From a virus: 47,288 bases of DNA. This document shows positions 30,582 to 39,874 of the stretch, in pieces. A model generated the notes under the pieces. That model was given only the letters and a program-made list of their open reading frames with translations, was not told the DNA's origin and did not search any database. Numbering within the stretch: the first letter of the stretch is position 1; each line of letters starts with the position of its first letter. The stretch covers positions 1-47,288 of IMG/VR virus record IMGVR_UViG_3300045116_000315. The stretch is one strand, 5' to 3'. The position numbers and the translations under genes were made by a program.

Positions 30582-32618
30582 TTACCCCTGAAACCCGCTC
30601 CCCAACATCAGTGGCTGCGTCGGCATCGCCGGTCCCAGCGCCTGCAGGTTCGGGTCGCTGCCCGGATCAGCCATCGCAGCCGTCTGCACCTGCGGAGGCG
30701 GTTGCCGCCGAAAGCTGTCAATGTTCTTCGCGCCGCCAAGATCGGCTGTGTAGCGGAAAATCTCATTCAGGTCCCAACCCTGCCGCAGCTCCGGGTCCTG
30801 CGCCACGCCGAGCATGATCTCCTTCCAGACCTCCACCAGCGCCTGCTTATCGAACGGCAGCGTGCCATCACTGATCTGGAAGTTGAAGCTGCCCACCAGC
30901 ATATCCGGCGTCATCTTCCTGCTGTCGAGCTGCCCGTCGTCCCCCGTCACCTCGACCCACATTTCATCCGGCATGAACTGTTGAATGTTGCTGATCATCT
31001 GCTCGACCATGGGGTGATAGGCCTGCGAGCTGATCCGCACCGCATGTTGGCTCAGCCGACCACCGCCGTTCTGCATGGCGATCCGCGCCTCGGTCGCCGA
31101 GCGACGACCCCCCGCCGTTTGGATGCCACGCATGTTATCATTCACGCCTGTGATGGTATCCGCCAGGATACGCATGTTCTGCATATCCGTCAGGTTTCCC
31201 ATCGTGACGTCCTGCGTGATGATCTGCTGGATCGCCTCCTTCACCGGCAGGCCCATCGCCGTCTGCTTCAGCCGAATGAGTCGGCCGATCACGTTGCTCC
31301 TGATGTCGTTGATGTCGATCCGGCTGGGGTCGACGGCGAACGTGTTCTGCACGCTGGCGCGCACGTTCTCGATCCTGCTGCTGACCAGCCAACTCAGAAT
31401 ATCCTGAAAGTTGCCGATCATGTCGGCCATGCTCAGGCTCATAAACTCGTGCCCAAAGCTGGTCGGCTCCGGCGCCACATACGGGTGCTGGTTATGCATC
31501 ATGCCCAGCGGCTCCGCCTGCATGATCTGCCCGCCCTCGACCCACATGAACTTCCAGAGCTCGGCGTCCTTCCCGTCGCCCAGCTTCCAGTCCTTCGGCA
31601 CCAGCCGCACCGTACCCTCGACCACCTTCTGGAAGCCGACCACGTTCGAGGGTGTGGGCAGGAGCTCACCTGCGCCGATGCCCAGCCGCACGCGCCGACG
31701 GCTATCAGCCACCACCTCCACCCGACGACCCTTCGCCTTCCTGATGGCCTCGTCCACGAACTTCAGCTGCTGCGCCGTTTCCATGCTGCGCAGCGTCGTT
31801 TCGCTCAGCTTCATCTCCGTGAAGATGAAGTCGCCCTCGACGTTGCACTTGCTGATGCTTACGCGCGGATCAGGGAAATAGGCATAGGGATCGACCGCGC
31901 TCAGCACGTTCCCGGCGAACGTCAGCTCCTCGCTGTAGCTACGCACACCAGCGTTCCACCTGATGCTGTTCCCTCGCCGCGTCTCCCACGTCAGGCGCTT
32001 TGGGCCGAACCCGTACACGAAGCTGTCCCAGATGCCCTGCCACAGCGTCTCATACCCGCGGCTCGCATCGAGGTGGCTCTGGATCGCCGCCTCCATCCCC
32101 CGGCCGCGTTCGACCGCAGTGCCGCGCGTCGCCAGCAGCGGAAAGACCGGCTTCCGGCCCAGCAGCACCGTGGCGACGAACGTGGCCGCAGCATGGATGG
32201 TCGCATACGTATAGGGCACCACGACGCTGCCCAGCTGCGGCGGCTCGTTCCCCCGGTTCAGGCTACCCATGAGCTGCTCATAATCCTGCATACCTGTGTA
32301 CGCTTGGATTTTCAGCTCATTGAAGTTCCAGCGGCTATAGTGCTTCTTCATCTCGTCGCGGCTGAACTTCAGCGCGGCATCGAGCTTCCGCAGCACCTCT
32401 CCATGCACGTCGCTGCCCGGCGTCAGCTTGTCGATCGCAGGCGTCGGGGCTGGGGCCACTGCAGGCGCCTGCGCCACGAACCCGTCCAGCAGCCCGCCGC
32501 CAGTCATCAGACCAGGCTGCAGCGCATAGTCCGCGGGCGAGGTGGGCAGGGCAGGCTGCGGCATGGTCGCAGGCATCGCCGCGGCACCCGCAAAGGCAGC
32601 AAAGGGATTGGTCGCCAT
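30582..32618 (-). CDS. Portal protein
   Basis: A 678-residue protein immediately after the large terminase gene. Podovirus portal features: KFSRDEMKKHYSRWNFNELKIQAY near residue 90, VVVPYTYATIHAAATF, GRKPVFPL, FVYGFGPKRLTWE, VDPYAYFPDPRVS (a signature PFPDPR-like segment), NVVGFQKV, and long clip/stem helices around IENVRASVQNTFAVDPSRID. The N-terminal 60 residues are Ala/Pro-rich. It forms the dodecameric DNA gate at one capsid vertex and docks the terminase. Ribosome binding site AAGGAA before the ATG at 32618. Confidence 0.9.
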   Translation of the reverse strand: MATNPFAAFAGAAAMPATMPQPALPTSPADYALQPGLMTGGGLLDGFVAQAPAVAPAPTPAIDKLTPGSDVHGEVLRKLDAALKFSRDEMKKHYSRWNFNELKIQAYTGMQDYEQLMGSLNRGNEPPQLGSVVVPYTYATIHAAATFVATVLLGRKPVFPLLATRGTAVERGRGMEAAIQSHLDASRGYETLWQGIWDSFVYGFGPKRLTWETRRGNSIRWNAGVRSYSEELTFAGNVLSAVDPYAYFPDPRVSISKCNVEGDFIFTEMKLSETTLRSMETAQQLKFVDEAIRKAKGRRVEVVADSRRRVRLGIGAGELLPTPSNVVGFQKVVEGTVRLVPKDWKLGDGKDAELWKFMWVEGGQIMQAEPLGMMHNQHPYVAPEPTSFGHEFMSLSMADMIGNFQDILSWLVSSRIENVRASVQNTFAVDPSRIDINDIRSNVIGRLIRLKQTAMGLPVKEAIQQIITQDVTMGNLTDMQNMRILADTITGVNDNMRGIQTAGGRRSATEARIAMQNGGGRLSQHAVRISSQAYHPMVEQMISNIQQFMPDEMWVEVTGDDGQLDSRKMTPDMLVGSFNFQISDGTLPFDKQALVEVWKEIMLGVAQDPELRQGWDLNEIFRYTADLGGAKNIDSFRRQPPPQVQTAAMADPGSDPNLQALGPAMPTQPLMLGSGFQG

Positions 32619-32629
32619 CTCTTGTTCCT

Positions 32630-34330
32630 TCAGACCGGGTAGCGCTGGCCAATATTGACCCTGCCGCGACCTTCCATGATATATCCGCCGAGCGTTTGCA
32701 ACTCGGGCAACGGCGCGTAGTCTTGCACAGTCGCCAGCGTGCTCGGCCCAACAAACTGCCCGAGCGCGAGGTCTTGGCTCTCGCCCAGCAGCTTCAGCGC
32801 CATACTCGCCGCGTCAGCAAAGTCCTTCTTGCCGTTCGGCCAGTCGGCGAGGTTGCCCTCAAGGTTGCTCAGCGGTCGCAAGTGCCTGACGACACCGACC
32901 TTGTAGCGCGGGCTGAGAATGCCCTCAATGCGCGCGAGCTTCTCGGCTTGTCCATGCCGGATCGCCTCAACCACGAAATAATCCTGCCGACGCGCCATCT
33001 CCTCGCGCATAATGTAAAGCAGAGCCTCCTGATACGCGATCGCCTCAATGCCCTGTAGGATCGTCTGCCACTTTCGCCTGTACTCGAACACGGCATCAAT
33101 CAGCTCCTTCGGCTCCTTGCCCTTCCCGCCCCACTCATCGAGGAACCAAAGCGCACCGTCGCTGGCCCGCCGACCAGCCACCACCAGCGCAGCGCTGTCC
33201 GCCCGCTTGCTTTTGCTGATTGCGGGGTCAAGCGCCAGCGCCCGCTGGACGAGGTCGCTCAGCGGCGTGGGCTGATAGATGAAGGTGGAGGGAAAGACGC
33301 TCTCGTCCGTCACGCGGATGCTGCTGTCGAGCTCCCTTGTAAACTCAGCCAGCTTGCCCACCTTCTGGTGTCGAGCCCGCTCACGCTGATAGGTCTCATA
33401 CCCCATCTTGAACGGCCAGAGCATCTGCTCATCATCCGGCTCATCCAGCTTCAGCTTCGCGCCGAACCGCACAGTGTTAAACTTCGGGTCTTTGGCCAGC
33501 GTCATCATGAGGCACTCGGCGCCGAGCAACGTACCGAGGTTCGTGATCCGCAGCGGGTCCTGCGCGTCCTTGTGGCCGATCATGCCCTCCATGACCTGAC
33601 CAGCCTTTTCAACGCTGCTGTAGAACCAGCTTTCGTTCTTCGTCCGCTCCGTCGTGCTCGCGACCTTGTCGTCGTCCTCCACGTCGTCCAGCACGATCCG
33701 GTTCGGCCTTCGAGCCTGGAAGTTGAGACCGCGGACCTGACCGCCGCGGCCCCTCGCCACCAGGATCGCGCCATTGGTCAGCTGCAGCTGGTCGCTCTGC
33801 CACTTCTCGACGTCAGCCCGCGTCGGCACCACGTTGCCATAAGCGTTGCGGAGAAGCCCGTTCGTCTCCAGCTCGATCTTGATGTTGCCCAGCTGAGTCT
33901 CGGCGTGGTCGCTGCTCTTCGAGATATAAACGCAGAACGTCTTGCCGTCAGTGAGCACGTCGTAGAGGTTCGAGCCGTTCATCAGCGTAGTCTTGCTGAA
34001 ACCGCGAGGCACGATGATGTTATTGTGCTCGCCCGCGACCATGATGATCTTGCCCTCCGGGTTCTTCTGGAACACCGGCAGCTCGACGCTGTCAGGATCA
34101 TCCGGGTCAGCTGCGTAGCGGAAGTGCTCCAGCAGGAAGCTGTGCGCCGCCGGGTAGTGGTTGAGGAACTCCACCTTCCGCTGCATCAGCGCGAGGATGC
34201 CAAGATGGAACGGCGGCAGGTCGCTCGGGAACCAGTGGCTGAGGAAGAAGCGCAGGAAGTACGCCGGGTCCCAGCTACTCCGCTCCACCGCGGCCTGCAG
34301 CAGCACTTGGCTCTGTTTATCAATCGGCAT
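32630..34330 (-). CDS. terL: Terminase large subunit
   Basis: A 566-residue packaging motor. ATPase domain: Walker A PRGFSKT (108-114), Walker B RIVLDDVE (211-218), coupling region SAVASTTERT. Nuclease (RNase H-like) domain: LALDPAISKSKRADSA with D368 and the late acidic motif NGKKDFADAASMAL. It cuts and packages concatemeric DNA through the portal. Start chosen at ATG 34330 because it overlaps the stop of the nuclease gene as TGATG, the rule in this operon; the upstream in-frame codons would overlap that gene by 40 bases. Packaging type cannot be told from sequence alone. Confidence 0.95.
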   Translation of the reverse strand: MPIDKQSQVLLQAAVERSSWDPAYFLRFFLSHWFPSDLPPFHLGILALMQRKVEFLNHYPAAHSFLLEHFRYAADPDDPDSVELPVFQKNPEGKIIMVAGEHNNIIVPRGFSKTTLMNGSNLYDVLTDGKTFCVYISKSSDHAETQLGNIKIELETNGLLRNAYGNVVPTRADVEKWQSDQLQLTNGAILVARGRGGQVRGLNFQARRPNRIVLDDVEDDDKVASTTERTKNESWFYSSVEKAGQVMEGMIGHKDAQDPLRITNLGTLLGAECLMMTLAKDPKFNTVRFGAKLKLDEPDDEQMLWPFKMGYETYQRERARHQKVGKLAEFTRELDSSIRVTDESVFPSTFIYQPTPLSDLVQRALALDPAISKSKRADSAALVVAGRRASDGALWFLDEWGGKGKEPKELIDAVFEYRRKWQTILQGIEAIAYQEALLYIMREEMARRQDYFVVEAIRHGQAEKLARIEGILSPRYKVGVVRHLRPLSNLEGNLADWPNGKKDFADAASMALKLLGESQDLALGQFVGPSTLATVQDYAPLPELQTLGGYIMEGRGRVNIGQRYPV

Positions 34331-34806
34331 CAGGGCACCAATAGCGTCGGCGTCGGGCGGCCCCACTGCCACCCCCAGCCTGCTTCCATAACATCAGCAA
34401 AACTCAGGAGCGGCTTATGAGCCAGACCACGAACGTTGCCAACCACCATAAGAGGACGAGTGTCAACGCCAAACGCCGAGCGAACAACGCTGAGGTAGAG
34501 TCCGAGGAGCTTTTCATCCCTGCCGTCCCTCCAGTTCTTCTTGACCTCGATCACGAGCGCCTCGCCGCGCTCCCGATTTAGCAGCACGGTGTCGGGGCTG
34601 CACAGCCTCTGCGACTTGACCGCCTTGAACCATGGCTCCACCATAAGCTGCCAGCCCGGCCACTGCAAGCCCGCGTTCAGGCGTAGGATTTTATAGATGC
34701 GCTTGTGGTAGCGGATGCCCGCCAGCATCGCCTTGTTCGTCGTTGTGCTGTTGGTGCTGGCACCCATGCGCGTGTCCGTCAGCCGCCACTCTTCAACAGG
34801 CAGCAT
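34330..34806 (-). CDS. PD-(D/E)XK nuclease between terminase genes
   Basis: A 158-residue protein with a clear PD-(D/E)XK core: a helix GIRYHKRIYKIL (about 30-41), strand WQLMVEPWF, then SPDTVLLN (P71, D72) and ALVIEVKKNW (E87, K89). The remaining helices, with RDEKLLGLYLSVV, complete a minimal restriction-endonuclease fold. It starts in a TGATG overlap with terS and ends in another with terL, so it is made together with the packaging enzymes. It could resolve branched DNA before packaging, assist terminase cutting, or degrade host DNA; I cannot choose among these by sequence. Confidence 0.75.
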   Translation of the reverse strand: MLPVEEWRLTDTRMGASTNSTTTNKAMLAGIRYHKRIYKILRLNAGLQWPGWQLMVEPWFKAVKSQRLCSPDTVLLNRERGEALVIEVKKNWRDGRDEKLLGLYLSVVRSAFGVDTRPLMVVGNVRGLAHKPLLSFADVMEAGWGWQWGRPTPTLLVP

Positions 34807-35474
34807 CAGCCCTCGTCCTCCTCGGCTACAGGCTTCGGCAGGCTCTCGACCACCTTATGCCTCGGCACGATGTATTCCGCGCTGCTTGCTCGCGCTGCTG
34901 CGTTGAGCTCAGCCAGACGCGCATGGTCGATTTGATGGCTTTCGCTGGTGACGTGGTGACTGCTGCTGGGCCCATGCCCGCTTCGATCCAGCCCCAGCTT
35001 CGCCACGCCGACGAGATCGCTGACGCTCAGGTCCTCGTCCGTGCGCACCTTCTTCTCAATCTTCTCGACCGCTTCCATCGCCACAGTCCGCAGCTTCTCG
35101 GTCAGCACCATCGTGTTGCTGCCCATCTGCATCTTGTAGAGGCCCAGCAGCTCCTTGAAGGCAGGGCCGTTCTGCAGGATGCTGATGTACTGCGGCGTGT
35201 AGCCAGTGATGGTGGCGACCAGCCCCGGCGAGACCCCGCTGGCCAGCAGCCGCGCCACTGCATGATGCCGCTCGCGCAGCTTCTTCAGGTCGGCCGGATT
35301 GTCCACCGGCTCAGCCGCAGCCGTCACGACCTCTTGCGCGTGCTGCTCGGCCTCGTCGACCTTCTGCTTCAGCTCACCGCTGGCAAGCGCCGCGAGGTCG
35401 CTGGGCTCGAGAAGTCCCTCGATCGTGCAGGTGATGATCGGCATGGTGTCCACGCCGCTGAGGTCTAAGTCCAT
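34806..35474 (-). CDS. terS: Terminase small subunit
   Basis: A 222-residue protein encoded upstream of terL. Residues about 68-102 contain a helix-turn-helix (HAVARLLASGVSPGLVATITG, then YTPQYISIL), the DNA-recognition part of TerS. A helical oligomerisation region follows (KTVAMEAVEKIEKKV-like), then a flexible His/Ser-rich C-terminal tail. The start is the ATG at 35474, preceded by AGGAGCAGC; an earlier in-frame Met lacks this site. Together with terL it recognises pac or cos and starts packaging. Confidence 0.8.
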   Translation of the reverse strand: MDLDLSGVDTMPIITCTIEGLLEPSDLAALASGELKQKVDEAEQHAQEVVTAAAEPVDNPADLKKLRERHHAVARLLASGVSPGLVATITGYTPQYISILQNGPAFKELLGLYKMQMGSNTMVLTEKLRTVAMEAVEKIEKKVRTDEDLSVSDLVGVAKLGLDRSGHGPSSSHHVTSESHQIDHARLAELNAAARASSAEYIVPRHKVVESLPKPVAEEDEG

Positions 35475-35529
35475 TGTGCTGCTCCTGTGCGAGGGTTGTG
35501 GCACGAGTGGCGGGCAGGCTGCAAGCGGA

Positions 35530-35557
35530 GTGGCGGTGCCGTGTATGACACCGCCAC
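35530..35557 (-). terminator. Hairpin between spike gene and terS
   Basis: GTGGCGGTG (35530-35538) and CACCGCCAC (35549-35557) form a perfect 9-bp stem six bases after the stop of the 766-residue spike gene. No T tract follows, so it is likely an attenuating or RNA-protecting structure rather than a full terminator. Confidence 0.5.
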
Positions 35558-35562
35558 CAGCT

Positions 35563-37863
35563 TCAGGCCACCGTCACCTTGCTCCGGATGCCGTCGACCG
35601 GGTTGCCGGTGAGGTCGCCGGTCTGCCTGTTCCAGTTCAGGCTGATGGACTCGCTGCCCGTCCCCGCAGCTCGTGCCGTTCCCTTGTCCTTGATCCGCAG
35701 CGTCGCAGCCTGCGCCTTCGTCAGCGTGACCGTGGAGCCCGTCGCCGTAATGGTGGTGTAGGTCGGAGCCGCGCCGAAGTCCTGCACCACGACGCCGCTG
35801 CCCATCGGCGGGCTTGCCGGAAGGCCCCTGCCCCCATCGAAGCCGTCAGTGCCGAACAGCATCTGATCCAGCCGAGTCGTGATATTGGCCTCGCCGCCGA
35901 ACGCGCCGCCCTCGGTATCCCACGGCGTGCTCCGGCAGTAGTCCACGCGCGGGTTGCCGGTCCAGGCGCCGCTCGTCTTCGTCAGCCTCACCTTGCGCGC
36001 ACTTACGATCGCAGCCGTGAACCCAGCCTCGTACACCGCAGGCAAGTTGTTGGTCTGTGCCCAGTTATCCGTGCTGACGCTGAACAGCGGCAGGTTGTCG
36101 ATGATCCCGGCAGGCGTCTCGATGTCAGCATCATAGGTAATGTCGATCGCCGTCTTGGCTGCGCTGGTGAACCGAGCCTCCACCACAGTCGGCCCGAACC
36201 GAGGCACGTTAGCCCCCATGATCGCACTAGAGATGCAGCGGCCCATACGCGTGCCACCCCTGATGTTGCCGGTTAGGCCGGGCACCTGGTGCGGGCTGCC
36301 GTCGTCAACCATCTGCCAGTCCAGCAGGAAGCCTGCCAGCCCGTAGTCCCCGCCACCCAGCGCCAGCTGCATCTGCGCGTTGCGCAGCTTCCAGTTTTTG
36401 CCGTTGGTCAGGCCGTCGTCATCACAGCTGCGTGGGTGCGGCATGATCCACAGCTTGGGTAGAAAGCCCAACTGCGCCTGCAGGTAGCCCATGAACGTCG
36501 CGATGTTGGTCGCGAACCAGCCCGGCGTCGTCTGTTCCGAGCTAATCAGCGCCGTGCCCCAGAAGCAGATGGCCGCAGTCGTCTGGCCCCGACACGCCTG
36601 CATGATGGGGATCAGGAACCCGGTGCGGATCGGGGTCGTGGTCCCAGGAATTGCGGCATCCGCCGTGTAGTCCTGCAGGCCGGTGCCCGGAATGTTGATG
36701 TCGACCAGCATGATCGGCTCGCCCGTATCCAGCCAGATCTGCACGGCCGCACTGTAGAGGCCGGAGCCAACGCTCGTCGCGCTGGTGATCTTGGTGACTG
36801 TAGCGGTGCAGGGCGCGCCCCCTGCCGGCGTCTCCGTGACGGCGTGGAGGACCGAGGCGATCATGCCTGTCGGGAAGGCTGGAACGCCTGCCGTACCCGC
36901 GCCATCGCTGCGCAGCTTGTGCAGCTGTGACTGTCCAGCGAGCGGCACTACCGTTCCCACGCTGAAGTCGTTCGCGCCATCATAGCGGACGGAAGTGTCG
37001 TTCGCGAACCGCACCTGATGCCTGTACCAACCGCCGCGCGGCAGGCCGCTGACGGTATAGGTGAACGCGCCACCGGAGGGCGAGGTCACCACCGTCTGCC
37101 AGTCAAAGCCAGAGACAGGGTTGCCCGTCACGCGGTCGATCACGCGCGCCTGGATTGCAGTCGGCACGCCGTTGGCGTAGGTGCCGCTTACCGGGATGCT
37201 GCTCGTGCCGCGCTTGCCCTCCCAGCTGAAGCCCTCCGGCACCTCCGTCAGCATGATGCTGGCGCCGACGCTGGCACCATCATTGCCAGTGAAGTTGTCG
37301 ACGCCCGAGCCGCTGGTGCCGCCCGTCGTATTCGACATGATGCCGAGCACGCCGCCGGTCTTCCGGTTGGCAGCCGTGTCGGTGTACGTCCCCAGCTGCG
37401 TGCCGTTTTGGTACAGCGTCAGCACCGTCTTCGTCGGATCGCTGTTGTCGCTGCGCAGCGTGATGCCATCGCCGTTGGCAAGGCCGCTGACGTTGATAAC
37501 CGGCGACTCGCCAGTGACGTTACCGTTCGTCACCCTGTAGACGCGGGCGGCCGTCAGGCCGGTCTGCATCCGGACGAAGTACCCGTTGAAGCTGGCAGCA
37601 TCCACGCCGCTGCCGTTCGTGAAGAAGCCGATGCCCGTCGCAAACTTCAGGTCACCGCCGACGATCTGGACAGCCCCACCCGCTGCGCCGATGCTATACG
37701 CCACGATGGCTGCGGCCGTGGAGCCATCTTTCTTCAGCAGGCCGCTGCTACCCGTACCTGTCGTGACGAAGGCGTTAACCTCGCCGAACATGCGCTGCCA
37801 CGGACTGATGCTCTCCAGCGGCGTGGAGACGTTTTGGTTGAAGTTCTCTGCAAAGACAGTCAT
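35563..37863 (-). CDS. Tail spike/fibre with jelly-roll and SGNH-esterase-like domains, 766 aa
   Basis: Residues about 1-200 form a lectin-like (LamG/concanavalin-type) beta sandwich (FVRMQTG, ITLRSDN, TLYQNGTQLGTY, DNFTGND). Residues about 300-545 resemble an SGNH/sialate-O-acetylesterase domain: GQS (310-312) as the nucleophile block, a WGT segment (435-437) and DDGSPH (520-525) with an Asp-His pair. A beta-sandwich follows. Phage spikes with such esterases deacetylate capsule or O-antigen. The block III Asn is not apparent, so activity is uncertain. Starts in an ATGA overlap with the fibre gene upstream. Confidence 0.7.
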   Translation of the reverse strand: MTVFAENFNQNVSTPLESISPWQRMFGEVNAFVTTGTGSSGLLKKDGSTAAAIVAYSIGAAGGAVQIVGGDLKFATGIGFFTNGSGVDAASFNGYFVRMQTGLTAARVYRVTNGNVTGESPVINVSGLANGDGITLRSDNSDPTKTVLTLYQNGTQLGTYTDTAANRKTGGVLGIMSNTTGGTSGSGVDNFTGNDGASVGASIMLTEVPEGFSWEGKRGTSSIPVSGTYANGVPTAIQARVIDRVTGNPVSGFDWQTVVTSPSGGAFTYTVSGLPRGGWYRHQVRFANDTSVRYDGANDFSVGTVVPLAGQSQLHKLRSDGAGTAGVPAFPTGMIASVLHAVTETPAGGAPCTATVTKITSATSVGSGLYSAAVQIWLDTGEPIMLVDINIPGTGLQDYTADAAIPGTTTPIRTGFLIPIMQACRGQTTAAICFWGTALISSEQTTPGWFATNIATFMGYLQAQLGFLPKLWIMPHPRSCDDDGLTNGKNWKLRNAQMQLALGGGDYGLAGFLLDWQMVDDGSPHQVPGLTGNIRGGTRMGRCISSAIMGANVPRFGPTVVEARFTSAAKTAIDITYDADIETPAGIIDNLPLFSVSTDNWAQTNNLPAVYEAGFTAAIVSARKVRLTKTSGAWTGNPRVDYCRSTPWDTEGGAFGGEANITTRLDQMLFGTDGFDGGRGLPASPPMGSGVVVQDFGAAPTYTTITATGSTVTLTKAQAATLRIKDKGTARAAGTGSESISLNWNRQTGDLTGNPVDGIRSKVTVA

Positions 37864-39815
37864 GCGACGTACTCCAGGTCATGCATATTGGTGCCCGATG
37901 GCAGGTGGAGGGTGATCGGGGTGCCGTCGGGCACCATGCTGAGGTCGAGGTTCAGCGGCACAGCCCCGGTGGTGGCGACCGTCTTCGGCTGCTGGCTGTA
38001 GGTGCCCGCCACGCTCCTCAGCATGCCGACCGCGGGCGTGCCATCAGCGTTGAGCAGGCCAAGGTCGATCCAGAGCGCCTTGGTGCGCGCATCCAGCGTC
38101 GCCGGGTTCCAGAACCAAATGCCTGTGATGCTTGCCTGCGGCGAGGTGCGGTCCTTGTAGACTACAGGGCCGTAGCCGAAGACCTCGTTCCCGAAGAACC
38201 CGATGTTCTCCTTGTAGCCGCCGCCCAGTGTCAGCACGTCCGTGAAGTTCGGATGCACCTGCACGGCGTCGCCCGCATTGCCGCTGAGCCGGAAGGCCGC
38301 AGGCGCAAAGATGTTGAACGCCACAGTGATGTTGCGGGTGATGCTATCCGTCTGCTGCGCCGTGACCGTGACCGGGTAGTAGCTGCCGAAGGCGCACAGG
38401 TTGCCGAGGAAGTGCACCTCCTCCACGTTCTTCGGCGAGCCGCTGCTGTCGATCCGCAGCGCGTTCGTCAGGCCGTAGCTGCCGGTGCTATACTGGCTGT
38501 CGCTGGGCGAGGAGTAGAACACGCAGCTGACCACGCGCGAGCGTCCGACCGTGCTATACTGAACGCCGTCGCCGTGTGCAGCCGGGTTGCCATACCCGCA
38601 GGCCTCGAACCAGCTACGCCTGATCTGCTGCGGCGCAGTCGCCGCACCTCCGGTGCCGCCCTTCACATTGTCCGCAGCAGAGTAGCGCTGATAAACCCGC
38701 TCCATGATGAAGTAGGCGACGTCATTTGCCTGCCCGGTTTCCATCGTCACATCAGCAATGCTGACGTAGTAGGTGTCGCTGTTGTCCTTCTGGACCTTAT
38801 AGGATGGCTCGCTGCCATCCTGCTTCGCGCTGATCAGCGAGTCGGTGATGCTCACGTTCGTCGTGACGCTGGCGCCGACAAACACGCTGCCGGGGATGCT
38901 CAGGTTGTTGACGTTCGGCGCGCCGGTGGTGACGCTCAGCACGCCAGTGCTATTGTTCCACCGGCTGTCGCCGGAGCCAACAATGCTCGTCAGCGCCTGG
39001 CTCTTGTGCCCGACGCTCAGGTACGTGCGGAGGGCTGGGAACGCCGCGAAGAGGGCAGCCGCCTTGTCGCCGCTTGCCGGCTCATAGCTTTTCACCCGCT
39101 GCCGGAAGCTGTAGGCGAGGTTCAGGTCGGGGTCGCTGAATTGCGTGCTGGCGTCGTCGTTGACGATGGTGCCCTGCAGGGTACTCGGCGAGCCCAGCAC
39201 GTAGCCGTTTGGCGCCACCAACACGAAGCTGAAGTTCTCGTCCGGCTCCAGCGTGTTGTCGCCATTGATGACGACGGGCTGGCCGTTGGCCGTGTCACTC
39301 CCATCAGCGAAGTTGAAGGTCTGGTTGGCAGGCAGGGTGCCACCAGCATAGTCCGCGGCGTTGGTGGTGCCAGCGTTGAAGGTGGCCGTTGCTGTCAGCG
39401 CACCTTCCGTGCTGGTGCGCTTGGCAATCGGCGTGATGCTGGTGGTGGTGCCCGCGTTGCCCTCGGTGATGGTGACGCTGGGCTGGCTGAAGAAGATTTG
39501 CGGCTGCACGCCACCGGCGGGGCTCACCGTCAGCGTAGCCGTGTTGCCGACCGCGTCCGTGGCGCTGACCACGAAGTCGTTACCCCCAGGCGTGCCAGTC
39601 AGTCGGCCGCTTAGGCTGATGGTCATCACCGGGTCGCTGCTGACGGAGTAGCGGAACGGCGGCTTGCCTCCGTCGATGCGCACGTTGACGGCAAGGGGCA
39701 CGCCCACCTGCACGTTGAGGATCGGGCGAATGTTCGGCAGCACATAGCCGTCGATCGGCCTACGCCGCTCCCCGACGGAAAAGTCCGCCGTGCTCTTCAT
39801 CCCAGGTCCGGCCAC
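37860..39815 (-). CDS. Fibre/spike with Ig-like, Calx-beta and beta-helix parts, 651 aa
   Basis: First gene of the late operon; GTG start with GGAGGAA six bases upstream. The N-terminus AGPGMKSTADF closely matches that of the major capsid protein (ALPGMKSTADF). Then a putative Ig/cadherin-like domain (about 35-95: KPPFRYSVSSDP, LTGTPG), a Calx-beta domain (about 105-225: VTITEGNAG, NQTFNFADGS, EPDENFSFVL, GTIVNDD) and a right-handed beta-helix-like region (about 250-580). The last part ends with LHLPSGTNMHDLEYVA. The shared N-terminus could mean it assembles on the head or shares a maturation signal with the capsid protein. Host receptor unknown. Confidence 0.7.
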   Translation of the reverse strand: MAGPGMKSTADFSVGERRRPIDGYVLPNIRPILNVQVGVPLAVNVRIDGGKPPFRYSVSSDPVMTISLSGRLTGTPGGNDFVVSATDAVGNTATLTVSPAGGVQPQIFFSQPSVTITEGNAGTTTSITPIAKRTSTEGALTATATFNAGTTNAADYAGGTLPANQTFNFADGSDTANGQPVVINGDNTLEPDENFSFVLVAPNGYVLGSPSTLQGTIVNDDASTQFSDPDLNLAYSFRQRVKSYEPASGDKAAALFAAFPALRTYLSVGHKSQALTSIVGSGDSRWNNSTGVLSVTTGAPNVNNLSIPGSVFVGASVTTNVSITDSLISAKQDGSEPSYKVQKDNSDTYYVSIADVTMETGQANDVAYFIMERVYQRYSAADNVKGGTGGAATAPQQIRRSWFEACGYGNPAAHGDGVQYSTVGRSRVVSCVFYSSPSDSQYSTGSYGLTNALRIDSSGSPKNVEEVHFLGNLCAFGSYYPVTVTAQQTDSITRNITVAFNIFAPAAFRLSGNAGDAVQVHPNFTDVLTLGGGYKENIGFFGNEVFGYGPVVYKDRTSPQASITGIWFWNPATLDARTKALWIDLGLLNADGTPAVGMLRSVAGTYSQQPKTVATTGAVPLNLDLSMVPDGTPITLHLPSGTNMHDLEYVA

Positions 39816-39874
39816 CTTGCTTCCTCCAGCTTACGTTGCGCACCTGCGCGGTTGCAGGCAAGGTAGAGGAAGGA

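Noticed and set aside
30555-32642. Plus-strand open frame of 695 codons opposite the portal gene
   Set aside because: His/Arg/Leu-rich shadow of the portal gene with no motif or Shine-Dalgarno.
37881-39614. Plus-strand open frame of 577 codons opposite the fibre gene
   Set aside because: Antisense to a gene with identifiable Calx-beta and beta-helix segments; low-complexity Arg/Ala composition.
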